Positions 1 to 8,636 of a DNA stretch of 46,612 nt are shown here, in pieces; position 1 is the stretch's first letter; every line of letters begins with the position of its first letter. This stretch comes from Staphylococcus cohnii subsp. cohnii. GTDB taxonomy: Bacteria; Bacillota; Bacilli; Staphylococcales; Staphylococcaceae. The notes below the pieces were generated by a model. The model worked only from the letters and a program-made list of their open reading frames with translations. It did not search any database and was not told the origin of the DNA. A program made the translations under genes and the position numbers. Where the stretch lies: NCBI RefSeq assembly GCF_002902365.1, contig NZ_PPQC01000003.1, positions 1 to 46,612 on the forward strand, read 5' to 3'.

Positions 1-53
1 CCCTTCAAAGTTTACATTTTTAAGTGTCTACTTTGAAGGGAGCATATCAAAAT
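1..53 (-). repeat. 53-bp palindromic gene-end repeat, copy 1
   Basis: This segment is identical over 53 bases to 35251-35303 and is found inverted at 46561-46612. Its ends (CCCTTCAAAG and CTTTGAAGGG) form a hairpin stem of at least 12 bp. Read on the minus strand it lies about 130 bases beyond the stop of sarX, so the hairpin may act as a terminator; the T-run side falls outside the window. No transposase is associated with it. Confidence 0.8.
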
Positions 54-183
54 ATGGAAAAGTCCCTTTATATCGCGTATGAGATTAATATCTCATATTC
101 GTTCACGCAGTACCGTTATAATCTTTAATATTCGTAACTTAATATAGCGATATTTTTTATGTAATTATGCATTTTTTAATATT

Positions 184-540
184 TTAGTCTACCTGTGCTT
201 CGATTTCATCTAACAAAGTTTGATACTTCGTATTATTCTCTTCAGTCATCGATAAAAAAACTTTTCTTTCATCTTTTGTTGAACGTAATTTGCTTACACG
301 ATCTTGGTTAATTAATCGTCGAATTGACGCTAACACTTTTGTTCGGCTCAAATCTAGTTCAGTCGTCGCAATTTTTAAAAATGGTTGCATCAGCATGTTT
401 TGCTGTCTACAATTTTGCTGTATTATTTCCAAAATCGCAATATCATTCATTGTTAATTTATATTTATTTTCTATATATGACATTACTCTATTATATTTTT
501 TATAAATTTTTAATAACTGCGCCTTATTTTCATCAGTCAT
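184..540 (-). CDS. sarX: SarX, SarA-family winged-helix transcription regulator
   Basis: The 118-residue product is a single-domain SarA-family DNA-binding protein. In S. aureus, SarX represses agr and is itself controlled by MgrA (established knowledge). The winged-helix region lies at about residues 55-100, with the recognition helix around LSRTKVLASIRRL and the family signature STKDERKV at 88-94 leading into the wing. The ATG at 540 was chosen because GGAGGTG lies 8 bases upstream; an open frame continues further upstream but has no such site. The location next to the SsaA/Pit region matches my memory of S. aureus sarX. The 53-bp palindromic repeat downstream could terminate it. Confidence 0.85.
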   Translation of the reverse strand: MTDENKAQLLKIYKKYNRVMSYIENKYKLTMNDIAILEIIQQNCRQQNMLMQPFLKIATTELDLSRTKVLASIRRLINQDRVSKLRSTKDERKVFLSMTEENNTKYQTLLDEIEAQVD

Positions 541-706
541 TGTTGCTACACCTCCAAACGCTAGTAAGCAATACAATTTCATTATCTCTAAAAAAAGTAG
601 CTCTGTCTTTATCATTTATTTTTATAGCTTTGTCATTATTACGAACACCAGTAAATTAAATTTTATAAAACATATTAAATTGATTATATATTCCATACTC
701 AAATGC

Positions 707-898
707 TTATTTATAAATATCAATAATGTGGACAGTGTTATAATCGATATCTACACTTAAAAATTCGTCATTAAATGGATGTTCAAACACGTTAATTAGC
801 GGCTTATTATATGCTTCAATTTTTTCTATAAATAAATCAGACCATTGGTATTTCTCACGTAAATTGCATGGTATTACACAATTGATATTTCCATGCAT
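707..898 (-). pseudogene. short ORF or gene remnant, function unknown
   Basis: A 63-codon frame begins at an ATG, but there is no convincing ribosome binding site. The frame stays open for roughly another 26 codons upstream without a start. The translated text (…YQWSDLFIEKIEAYNKP… and …FNDEFLSVDIDYNTVHIID…) has ordinary protein composition rather than shadow-frame composition, so it may be the C-terminal end of a decayed gene or a small real gene. No family recognised. Confidence 0.3.
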
Positions 899-994
899 AT
901 TATTATAAGTCTCTTTAAAAATTAAATGCTTTTTTCTTAACTTTAAATCTTTAAAATTTATTATTTACGGTTTGTAAATTTTAAATCTTATATA

Positions 995-1657
995 TTATTT
1001 TTTAAATTTGTTCGCTAGTCTTAATACATATTTGATAATGTGTAATAAATTGATGAATAAGTTGAATCCCATTTCTCGCGGAGAAAACTGACCACGTTTC
1101 ATACGATTAAAATCATATATTGTATATAATAAGAATAACAATAAACCTACTACTGTAATGATTGTATGGAATATTGGATTATGCACAAACATACCGATGA
1201 TTCCAGCAACAATCAGTGCGACTAACGTAACAAATAAATATTTACCCATACCTGCAGCGTTATCGACAATAAAATAACCAATTATACCAAATGCGATAAA
1301 AGCACCTATTGCTAGTAACACATTTTTATAAAACACTTCTGGCCCTAAATTTTGCAAATAAGCTGTAAATGTAGCATAGGACAATAAACCCACAACTATT
1401 GCATATATATGCGAAATAACTAATCCATACTTACGTGCACGATTAGTTAAAACTGTAAATAATACTAATACGAGTAAGACGATAGATAGTGGCTTTCTCC
1501 ATTCCATAGGTAAAAACTGTCCAAAATAACAGCCAATACCAAAAATAATCCAGTAATAAACAAAGAATAACCATACTTTACCATACGCATGGGATTTGGA
1601 TTTGTCTTTTTTTGATTTAGAATGCTTTTGATTAATTTGTTGTGTTGATTCAGCCAA
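995..1657 (-). CDS. Bax inhibitor-1 (BI-1/YetJ-like) family membrane protein
   Basis: The product is about 220 residues: a lysine-rich cytoplasmic N-terminus (KHSKSKKDKSK) followed by about seven hydrophobic segments. The C-terminal motif LLYTIYDFNRMKRG is typical of the BI-1 family, whose Bacillus member YetJ is a pH-sensitive Ca2+ leak channel (family knowledge). I chose a TTG start at 1657 because AAGGAG sits 8 bases in front of it. The in-frame GTG at 1666 directly abuts that ribosome site and is too close. Transcribed alone. Its role here is unknown, but a membrane channel or stress role is plausible. Confidence 0.7.
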   Translation of the reverse strand: MAESTQQINQKHSKSKKDKSKSHAYGKVWLFFVYYWIIFGIGCYFGQFLPMEWRKPLSIVLLVLVLFTVLTNRARKYGLVISHIYAIVVGLLSYATFTAYLQNLGPEVFYKNVLLAIGAFIAFGIIGYFIVDNAAGMGKYLFVTLVALIVAGIIGMFVHNPIFHTIITVVGLLLFLLYTIYDFNRMKRGQFSPREMGFNLFINLLHIIKYVLRLANKFKK

Positions 1658-2108
1658 CCCATTCACTCCTTAGATGTTATAACGTTTTACACATTAATTG
1701 AAATTAATTTGCTAATTTGTATAATCAAAGTGCTTAAACGTCGTTATAGTTTTGTTTTTGCTTAAATGTATTACTTTTATTTTCACTATTCCAAGCTATA
1801 TCAAACATTTTATTATCAATTCTAAAAAGATATTTAAGTTAATTGAAATTTACACATTTTCAAATGTTACAAAGTAATAAATTTTTAAATGAATTTCAAC
1901 ACTCAAATCCCGTTTAAAGTCCATAACAAAAGTATTTATTATATTTACATCCCAACGCACAAAAATGTTAATAATGTTACATCTCTATAACAATAAACAC
2001 AAGTCGCCTATTTTTTGTTAGTATGTAACATGAATTCAAATAAAGAAAATCAAACAGATATATATAATTTAAAATGAGTTATTTATATAGGTGTGAGGAG
2101 GAGTTCTT
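1658..2108. other. 450-base AT-rich divergent intergenic region
   Basis: It separates the leftward BI-1 gene from rightward ssaA. A TATAAT at 2063-2068 could be the ssaA -10 element, with no good -35, as expected for an activated promoter. Several TGTTA/TGTAA half-sites lie at 1970-2030, but none forms the properly spaced WalR direct repeat. GTGAGGAGGAG at 2092-2102 is the ssaA ribosome binding site. No gene seen. Confidence 0.5.
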
Positions 2109-2918
2109 TTGAAAAAGTTCGCATTTGCAGTAACTGCTGCTTCAGGTGCAGCAGCATTTATTGCTAACCATGAAGCTGAAGCATCAACACAACATACAGT
2201 ACAATCAGGTGAGTCACTTTGGACAATCTCTGAACAATATGGTGTTTCAGTAGATGAGATTAAACAAAACAATAACCTCGATAACAATATGGTATTTCCG
2301 GGACAAGTTATCGAAATTGGTGGAAGTGGTCAAAGCTCAAGTTCAAACACTTCTTCACAAACATCAGGTGGTTCTTCACATACAGTTAAATCTGGTGAAT
2401 CATTAAACATCATTGCTAATAATTACGGTGTTTCAGTAGATGCATTAATGTCAGAAAATAATCTAAATGGTTATTTAATCCATCCTGGTCAATCACTTAC
2501 GATTCCTAATGGGTCAAGTGTTGGTGGTTCTGGTGGTTCTGGTAACACTGCTACACAAACACCTTCTACTGGTAATTCTTCTGCTAGTGACGCTAATTTA
2601 TATGATTGGGGTCAATGTACATGGCATGTATTTAACCGTAGAGCAGAAACTGGACAACCAATTAGTACATATTGGTGGAACGCTGATCACTGGGCTAACA
2701 ATGCTGCTGCAGACGGCTATACAGTAAACAATACGCCAACTGCTGGTTCTATCATGCAAAATTATGAAGGTCCAATTGGTCATGTTGCATATGTTGAGCA
2801 AGTAAACCCTGATGGCAGTATTTTAATATCAGAAATGAATTATAATACACCTCCAGGTACAGTAGATTATCGTACAATTCCAGCATCTACTGCTTCTAGT
2901 TATAATTATATTCATTAA
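2109..2918 (+). CDS. ssaA: SsaA-like secreted LysM-LysM-CHAP cell wall amidase/endopeptidase
   Basis: The 269-residue precursor has a signal peptide ending around AEA at 22-24. Two LysM peptidoglycan-binding repeats follow at about 28-71 and 90-133 (each beginning HTVxSGES), then a Ser/Gly-rich linker and a C-terminal CHAP domain from about 163. The likely catalytic residues are Cys170 (WGQCTWHV), His225 (GPIGHVAYVE) and the Glu/Asn near 242-244. CHAP enzymes cut peptidoglycan cross-bridges or the amide bond; in S. aureus these genes belong to the WalKR regulon. The start is TTG, supported by a strong GGAGGAG site. A hairpin terminator follows at 2981-3025. Confidence 0.88.
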   Translation: MKKFAFAVTAASGAAAFIANHEAEASTQHTVQSGESLWTISEQYGVSVDEIKQNNNLDNNMVFPGQVIEIGGSGQSSSSNTSSQTSGGSSHTVKSGESLNIIANNYGVSVDALMSENNLNGYLIHPGQSLTIPNGSSVGGSGGSGNTATQTPSTGNSSASDANLYDWGQCTWHVFNRRAETGQPISTYWWNADHWANNAAADGYTVNNTPTAGSIMQNYEGPIGHVAYVEQVNPDGSILISEMNYNTPPGTVDYRTIPASTASSYNYIH

Positions 2919-2942
2919 GATAACCAAAATAAATGATTAAAA

Positions 2943-2967
2943 AAAGAGGAAAGACTTAAACCTCTTT
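2943..2967 (+). terminator. first hairpin after ssaA
   Basis: AAAGAGG (2943-2949) pairs with CCTCTTT (2961-2967) just after the ssaA stop. There is no T-run, so it is a weaker stop or an RNA-stability hairpin. Confidence 0.4.
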
Positions 2968-2980
2968 ATCAAACAAATAT

Positions 2981-3025
2981 ACGTCAATTTCTATGGAAAC
3001 CATATAGAAATTGACGTTTTCTTTT
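2981..3025 (+). terminator. rho-independent terminator of ssaA
   Basis: ACGTCAATTTCTATGG pairs with CCATATAGAAATTGACGT (with a small bulge), followed by TTTCTTTT. The stem is about 16 bp. Confidence 0.85.
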
Positions 3026-3218
3026 GCTCAATTTTCATCTCTTGATTCATTGTTTTGATTAAATAAGTATGTACTGCCTTCATCCAAATTGTGATCATGT
3101 TAAATCAATATATTTATGAGATAAACCTGTACTACTATCTCATTTATATTGAAATATATTTTTAGCTTTTTAACTTCTTTCTCTTTTCTTCCCCTTGTTC
3201 AATTATTTCATTAATCAC

Positions 3219-3247
3219 CTCTACCAATTGAGTTATGCAACATAACA
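3219..3247 (-). other. tRNA D-arm-like fragment
   Basis: On the minus strand the text ATAACTCAATTGGTAGAGG reads like a tRNA D-arm (CTC/GAG stem with an AATTGGTA loop). No anticodon arm, T-arm or acceptor partner can be found beside it, so it is at most a remnant and not a functional tRNA. Confidence 0.35.
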
Positions 3248-3289
3248 AATAACACCACTGCTTACTTTATATTATAATTCCGCCAGTGA

Positions 3290-3450
3290 TTTGAGTCGAC
3301 TTCTGTGAAAGTCCACAAGCCGAATACTGCTGTATAAGGCAATACCTAAGAAAAAGAGCGCACGCACAAAAAAATGCCGACAAAATCAGAGACTTGGTCG
3401 GCAGACTGAAAGGAGTAATCCTATTGTATATAGATTACTCCTTTATCTTG
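3290..3450. ncRNA. candidate structured RNA: four successive hairpins between ssaA and pit
   Basis: Four consecutive stems occur: GACTT/AAGTC (3298-3313), GCC-ATAC/GTAT-GGC (3319-3340), GCCGAC/GTCGGC (3377-3402) and a perfect 12-bp stem AAAGGAGTAATC/GATTACTCCTTT (3409-3444). The segment is less AT-rich than the flanks. The last stem may also terminate the leftward pit transcript (CCTTT on the minus strand). Strand and function are uncertain; I saw no clear promoter. Confidence 0.35.
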
Positions 3451-3512
3451 AGAATAAGATGTAGTACTTAAACTCATTCTTAAATTTATTTAGTATTAAC
3501 CTTTGTTAATAC

Positions 3513-4520
3513 TTATAAAACAAGATTGATTACAAAATATATTAAAGCAGCTAATAACGCAGAAATAGGTAGTGTGATTACCCAAGTAATAATCATACGT
3601 TGTGCAGTATTCCATTTCACACCTTTAATACGGTTAGAAGAACCTACACCTAATATAGATGAAGACACGACATGCGTCGTTGAAAGTGGAAAATGTAATG
3701 ATGACGCAACAAAAATAGTTAAAGCAGAAGATAAATCAGCTGCTGCACCATTAGCTGGACGTATTTTCATTATGTTTCCACCAACTGTTTTGATGATTTT
3801 CCAACCACCAACAGCTGTACCTAACCCCATCGCAGTAGCACAGGCAACCTTAACCCATAGTTGAGGCTCGGTGCTTGTACCGGTTTGGATATTCGCAACT
3901 ATAAGCGCTAAAGTAATAATACCCATTGATTTTTGTGCATCATTTGTACCATGTGAAAATGATTGTAATGAAGCAGTGAAAATTTGGAAAAATCTAAAAT
4001 TACGATTTGTTTTCGTAAGATTTGCATTTTTGAAAACTACTTTAACAATTGAATACATAATAAAACCAACACAAAACGCAATAACTGGTGATAAAAGTAA
4101 TACAATTATTATTTTTGTAAAGCCTTGATAGTGTAGTACAGCAAATGTACCTTGCGAAGCAATTGCTGCACCAGCGATTGAGCCAATTAATGCATGTGAA
4201 GATGAACTAGGTATTCCAAAAAACCAAGTTACTAAATTCCAAATGATTGCTGCCAAAATAGCAGCTAAAACCACAACTAGACCATTTTCTAATTTAAATG
4301 GATCTACAATATCTTTTGTTATCGTACTTGCAACTCCAGTAAATGTTAATGCACCAATAAAGTTCATAACTGACGCCAAAATAATCGCAGTTCTAGGAGT
4401 TAATGCACGTGTTGAAACAGCAGTAGCGATGGCATTGGCTGTATCATGGAAACCATTGATAAAGTCAAATATCAAAGAAAAAATAACGATAGCTACTGTG
4501 ATAATCAAAATATATTCCAT
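3513..4520 (-). CDS. pit: PiT-family inorganic phosphate transporter
   Basis: The 335-residue integral membrane protein imports phosphate as a metal-phosphate/cation symporter (family knowledge). It has about ten membrane segments and the PiT signature in both halves: DFINGFHDTANAIATA near residues 19-34, and FSHGTNDAQKSMG near 187-199. It is translated from ATG with AAGGAGT upstream. It begins 13 bases after the stop of pitR and is clearly cotranscribed with it. Length and motifs are normal for bacterial low-affinity Pit proteins. Confidence 0.9.
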   Translation of the reverse strand: MEYILIITVAIVIFSLIFDFINGFHDTANAIATAVSTRALTPRTAIILASVMNFIGALTFTGVASTITKDIVDPFKLENGLVVVLAAILAAIIWNLVTWFFGIPSSSSHALIGSIAGAAIASQGTFAVLHYQGFTKIIIVLLLSPVIAFCVGFIMYSIVKVVFKNANLTKTNRNFRFFQIFTASLQSFSHGTNDAQKSMGIITLALIVANIQTGTSTEPQLWVKVACATAMGLGTAVGGWKIIKTVGGNIMKIRPANGAAADLSSALTIFVASSLHFPLSTTHVVSSSILGVGSSNRIKGVKWNTAQRMIITWVITLPISALLAALIYFVINLVL

Positions 4521-4533
4521 AAGTTAGGACTCC

Positions 4534-5151
4534 TTAGCTATTTTTCATTATTATTGTTTCAAAGTTATTCGCTACAGCTTGACATTTATCGGCAATTTCT
4601 TCTAGACTTTCATAAATCTCTTTGATTTTAATAAGTGTGATAGGATCAGTTTCACTGTTAAAAATATGTTTAATTGACTGGCGTAATATACCATCACAGT
4701 TAGTTTCAAATTCTTTAATATTAATAGAATGAATGCGCATGTGAGATAATTTTTTATCGACAAGTAAGCCTACTGCTAATTTCATTTCAGCAATAGCTTT
4801 TTGTATATTATCAACAAATTCAGCCATATATTCATCTGTATATTCTATAGAGTACATTTCAAACATTGCTGATGTTTCTTCAATTGCATCTAAAACATCA
4901 TCAATAGCGTTACATAAAGAGAGGATGTCCTCACGTTCAATAGGTGTAATGAATGTTTGGTTCAAATCCGAAATCACTTGATGCATAAGCTCATCACCAT
5001 GCGATTCGTATGTTTTAATGTTATCTGAGTACGCTTTAAGGTCTAAGTGTGTATTAAAATCCATTTTACCAAATTCAATTGCTGCACGGTCTAAGTTGAA
5101 AACCATTTCTTCAAGTTTCACCATGAACTTATCTTTTTTCTTGTTAAACAT
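4534..5151 (-). CDS. pitR: PitR/DUF47 (PhoU-like) phosphate transport accessory protein
   Basis: The 205-residue, almost entirely helical acidic protein is of the DUF47 family, which resembles PhoU and is usually encoded directly before pit. Features include an N-terminal FNKKKDKFMVKLEEM and repeated helices with D/E-rich faces (…LCNAIDDVLDAIEETSAMFEMY…). In S. aureus the pair is called pitR-pitA. It probably modulates the transporter or binds metal. The ATG at 5151 follows GGAGG at a normal distance. It is the first gene of the two-gene operon. Confidence 0.88.
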   Translation of the reverse strand: MFNKKKDKFMVKLEEMVFNLDRAAIEFGKMDFNTHLDLKAYSDNIKTYESHGDELMHQVISDLNQTFITPIEREDILSLCNAIDDVLDAIEETSAMFEMYSIEYTDEYMAEFVDNIQKAIAEMKLAVGLLVDKKLSHMRIHSINIKEFETNCDGILRQSIKHIFNSETDPITLIKIKEIYESLEEIADKCQAVANNFETIIMKNS

Positions 5152-5890
5152 TCAAAAAATCCTCCATTTACAGTGACCAATACAATCACCTTCAATAAAT
5201 TTAAAAAATTACATTCTTTTCTAGACAAATTAAAATTGGCAAGATTTACAATACACCCATTACTTTTTTTGATTTATTAATATTATGTAAATGAGTATTT
5301 GCTTACTAGGTTTAAAAAATCTCACAAATGTTGATTTGTCCTTATTTGAAAATAGCACAAATTTAACAATCCTACAATTAAGTTTACAAATTCTTAACAT
5401 TACATTTTCGTTAAATTAATAATTGTGTGTATATTGTTCTGTCGTATTTATAATTTTTCAAAAATGATTAAGAAACTGATAAATTCATACATCAAAACGC
5501 ACAATAGCAATAATTGCATAATTATTATTTATAATCAACAATTATTTTTCTATATTTTTCAGAATTAGCATACGTCAAATTATTTCAAGATAGCACTTAT
5601 CTTAAAATTCATGACAATAAATATTTCCGTCAACGGTTCATTTAATACACAATAGCGTCAAATGTGAATATATTGTTTATTTTAATTACAGTAAATATAA
5701 CTAAATAACAAAAAATGGCAATCCCTTTAGCAAAATTAGGGATCGCCACTTTGGCGCTAACCACGTCATTCATGTCTCAAGCTCTGCGTTTTTACACTTT
5801 GTGTAAATTTCGGTCCATCATAGTCGATAAATACAATATTTAAACATCTTTATTTGTCAACGCATTTTCATACATTGCATATGAACAGTT
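5152..5890. other. 0.74-kb gene-free gap where vraFG stands in S. aureus
   Basis: Very AT-rich, with no coding frame of useful length on either strand. It contains the graXRS terminator at 5710-5747 and, presumably, the leftward pitR promoter near 5200-5450. In S. aureus the two vraFG genes lie between graS and the pit genes. I see no recognisable vraF or vraG remnant such as a Walker motif or long hydrophobic frame. Confidence 0.65.
5710..5747 (-). terminator. rho-independent terminator of graXRS
   Basis: On the minus strand GGCGATCCCT pairs with AGGGATTGCC (10 bp, one G-U pair) across an 11-base loop, followed by ATTTTTTG. It lies about 145 bases after the graS stop and marks graS as the last gene of the transcript. 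Confidence 0.82.
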
Positions 5891-6916
5891 TCAAAAGTCA
5901 GATAACCTTTCAACAATTTCATTTTGGTTTGGAAAAACAAACTGTACTTTCGTTCCTTTATTGATTTCAGAATTGATATGAACAGTTATAGCTAATTTTT
6001 CTTTTACATTTTTTACCAGATATAGCCCTATACCAGAAGACGTCGTTTCATTACGATTTTTCGTTGAGGTGAAACCTTTATCAAAAATTCTTGGCAAGTC
6101 TTTTTTACTTATTCCCCTACCTTCATCCTCAATTTCCAACGTCACATGGTTTTCAATCAGCCTTCCACTTATATAAATTGTGCTATTTTCACTATATTTA
6201 ATAGCATTAGAAAGAATTTGTCTTATCAGCATTCGACACCATTTCGTATCTGTATATACTTTATAATCGTCTTCAAATTCAAGATCAAAACCAATGCCTT
6301 TCGCTTGGCTAATATACCTAGTAATCTGTATTTCATCTATGACTAAGCGTTTTAAATACACATATTCATAATACATATCTTTATTTTGTGACTCTAATCG
6401 AGTCAAAAACAGATGTTTATCTAACATATCGTTGATACGTGTCCATTCAAATAGTAGTGCTCGTCTTCTATTGTCATCATTTTCTTTTTCAATCAATAAT
6501 TTCAATGCAGTGACTGGCGTCTTAATATCATGCACGAAATCTGTTAACGCAGCTTCAGTAGATTTAATTTGTTGTTTTTGTTCAGTCACTAATTTTTTTT
6601 GTGTCGTAATTTGATCATATAAATAGTCTAACATCTCTTGTTGAAATGGCGTATCTGCCAGTGATTTATGCTTTAACGCTTCGGGCTCTATATTATCATC
6701 TAAGTGTTTATAAAACTTAACTTCTTTTAAGTATGTAAATACTAAAAAAATACAACTTAATCCTATATTTAAAATAATTATATATAAAACACTGTTTACA
6801 TTTAAATCATAATCTAAAAATGCAATACCTAAAAAGATGAATTGCAAAATGATTAACCAAAATATCCAGTTTTTCCGTGAACGGAGAAATAACACAACCC
6901 ATTTAATACTATCCAT
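5891..6916 (-). CDS. graS: GraS sensor histidine kinase (cationic antimicrobial peptide sensing)
   Basis: The 341-residue BceS-type intramembrane-sensing kinase has two N-terminal membrane segments (about 17-34 and 43-61) joined by a very short outside loop, DYDLNVNS at 35-42. The HisKA phosphoacceptor is His129 in [14 protein letters not shown]. ATPase boxes are ILSNAIKYS (N), [10 protein letters not shown] (G1) and [10 protein letters not shown] (G2). GraS signals to GraR to induce dlt and mprF in S. aureus. The ATG at 6916 overlaps the graR stop by 8 bases and aligns with my memory of S. aureus GraS. The open frame further upstream lies inside graR. Compared with S. aureus, loop residue 41 is Asn instead of Asp, and 39 is Asn instead of Pro. 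Confidence 0.92.
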   Translation of the reverse strand: MDSIKWVVLFLRSRKNWIFWLIILQFIFLGIAFLDYDLNVNSVLYIIILNIGLSCIFLVFTYLKEVKFYKHLDDNIEPEALKHKSLADTPFQQEMLDYLYDQITTQKKLVTEQKQQIKSTEAALTDFVHDIKTPVTALKLLIEKENDDNRRRALLFEWTRINDMLDKHLFLTRLESQNKDMYYEYVYLKRLVIDEIQITRYISQAKGIGFDLEFEDDYKVYTDTKWCRMLIRQILSNAIKYSENSTIYISGRLIENHVTLEIEDEGRGISKKDLPRIFDKGFTSTKNRNETTSSGIGLYLVKNVKEKLAITVHINSEINKGTKVQFVFPNQNEIVERLSDF

Positions 6917-7583
6917 GAGCCATGTATCCCTTACCGATTTTAGTTTCAATTGCATCTTTCATATTTATATCTGCAAGTTTCTTTCTTAAACGATTCACAT
7001 TTACAGTTAAGGTATTATCACTGACAAACGCCTCATCGTCCCAAAGTGCAGTTATCAGTGTGTCTCTAGTTACAATCGTATCTTGTTTTTTTACTAACAT
7101 CTCTAAAATAATCATTTCTGTTTTAGATAAGTATATGACTTGATCACCTTTATTGATACTATCCTTTGTAAGATCGAGTGTCGCTTCTTGCCAAGTTATG
7201 ACCCTTTTTTCATCTATACTAAATTGATAAACGCGTCTATATATCGCTTGTAACTTAGCAATTAAAATATTCGTATTAAATGGTTTTTGAACATAGTCGT
7301 CTGCGCCTAATTCCATGCTCATTACTTGATCCATTGGGTTATCTCTTGAGGATAAAAATAAAATTGGTGTATTTGATATTTCTCGAATCTTTCTCGTCCA
7401 GTAAAATCCATCATATTTCGGTAGTTTAACATCCATAATGACTATGGCTGGATCCACCGCTTGAAACTTCTCTATTACAAGATTAAAATCATCGATACCA
7501 TTCACATTAAAATCCCACTGTTCCAACTCTTCACTAAGTTCTTTAAATAAAGTCATATCATCTTCCACTAATAAGATTTCCAT
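6909..7583 (-). CDS. graR: GraR response regulator, OmpR/PhoB family
   Basis: The 224-residue protein has an N-terminal receiver domain with acidic pocket E7/D8/D9, phosphoacceptor Asp51 (IVIMDVKLP) and conserved Lys in YVQKPF near 101. A C-terminal winged-helix DNA-binding domain follows (…[12 protein letters not shown]…). In S. aureus GraR drives dltABCD, mprF and vraFG. The ATG has a GAGGTG site. It lies 13 bases after graX and overlaps graS, so it is cotranscribed as graX-graR-graS. Confidence 0.93.
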   Translation of the reverse strand: MEILLVEDDMTLFKELSEELEQWDFNVNGIDDFNLVIEKFQAVDPAIVIMDVKLPKYDGFYWTRKIREISNTPILFLSSRDNPMDQVMSMELGADDYVQKPFNTNILIAKLQAIYRRVYQFSIDEKRVITWQEATLDLTKDSINKGDQVIYLSKTEMIILEMLVKKQDTIVTRDTLITALWDDEAFVSDNTLTVNVNRLRKKLADINMKDAIETKIGKGYMAHG

Positions 7584-7596
7584 AAGTTCACCTCAA

Positions 7597-8514
7597 CTAT
7601 TTTGTATATTTTATATTTTCTCCAGAATTAATTCGACCTTGGTAATGTTTAATACGGCAATCAATTTCAAATCCTCTCATCATTAAATCTTGGAAAGGTG
7701 ACTGTAATAAATAATATATCGGCCAAGTTAATTTCGGGATATAATCAAACAGGTGTACGATAACTTGTTGTGTATCTTTTAATTTGCGAAACTCTAATTT
7801 CCCTTGCTTTTTTAAATTAGGTTTTACAATACTACCACTTACAAGATACAACGTTATGATATCTTTTTCAGTCTTCGACTTACGTAGTACTAGTATAGGA
7901 TTACGCTTATTTTTCATATAAACGATAAAATTATCACCTTGTTTTGCTGTATGTAATAATGTACCTTTCGTTTCATCTAGCCATTTAAAATAGTATGTGA
8001 CCATTTGATTTAATGTCCAATTCATCGGTAATTGTATACTTAGCGCACTTCTTACATCATCGTATTTCGATGTTTGTAACTCAACTGCTACGTGTGGGCG
8101 TGCCACTTGTGCTGTCGTCTCTTCTACTTCAGTGCCATATGCCGATAAACGTCTTTTCGTTTCAACATCGAAACGACTACCACTAATATATATAATCTTA
8201 CTCACACCTTGTTTTGCTGTAGCTCTACCAAAATTATCTGCAGCTATCAAATTGATATCCCTAGCAGTTGCATGTGTTAACTTAGCAGAATGCTTGGTAG
8301 GGTCCAAATAATATATTGCAATGTCTATACCTTCCATAGCAGTTAAAACATCATTATAATTATAAATGTCCTTTTCAAGCCAAATAATTTCTTTATATTC
8401 TCTTTCTTTAGGATACTTAGACAATGTGTATAAGATCCCTTCATCTTTAATGGATTCAATTAGATTCTTTCCTATATATCCTGTTACGCCCGCAAGCAAT
8501 ATATTCGGTTTCAT
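7597..8514 (-). CDS. graX: GraX, NmrA/NAD(P)-binding Rossmann-fold auxiliary protein
   Basis: The 305-residue protein starts with a Rossmann dinucleotide motif, GVTGYIGKNL, at 9-18. The rest resembles extended short-chain dehydrogenase/NmrA-like proteins (IIYISGSRF in the middle). In S. aureus GraX is a cofactor that interacts with GraR and GraS. It is the first gene of the operon, with the graR start 13 bases after its stop. The length fits the S. aureus protein (about 307). Confidence 0.88.
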   Translation of the reverse strand: MKPNILLAGVTGYIGKNLIESIKDEGILYTLSKYPKEREYKEIIWLEKDIYNYNDVLTAMEGIDIAIYYLDPTKHSAKLTHATARDINLIAADNFGRATAKQGVSKIIYISGSRFDVETKRRLSAYGTEVEETTAQVARPHVAVELQTSKYDDVRSALSIQLPMNWTLNQMVTYYFKWLDETKGTLLHTAKQGDNFIVYMKNKRNPILVLRKSKTEKDIITLYLVSGSIVKPNLKKQGKLEFRKLKDTQQVIVHLFDYIPKLTWPIYYLLQSPFQDLMMRGFEIDCRIKHYQGRINSGENIKYTK

Positions 8515-8636
8515 TATACGACACCCTTTATCATATATTTTTTCTTATTTTAATTATTCCCTAGTAAATTCATGTTAATGATGTTACGTTATACTATAAC
8601 TGAGTTTTAAAAAATGAAAATGAGGAGTGGACATAT

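Noticed and set aside
1..53. Terminal inverted repeat of an insertion sequence
   Set aside because: No transposase gene, no target duplication, and all three copies sit at gene ends with a terminator layout.
324..659. Plus-strand frame antisense to sarX
   Set aside because: No ribosome site and hydrophobic low-complexity text, and the opposite strand encodes a clear SarA-family protein.
1960..2070. WalR box in front of ssaA
   Set aside because: Several TGTTA/TGTAA half-sites exist, but none has the direct-repeat spacing of five bases required by the consensus.
3200..3260. Functional tRNA gene
   Set aside because: Only a D-arm-like piece is present; there is no anticodon stem, T-arm or acceptor stem.
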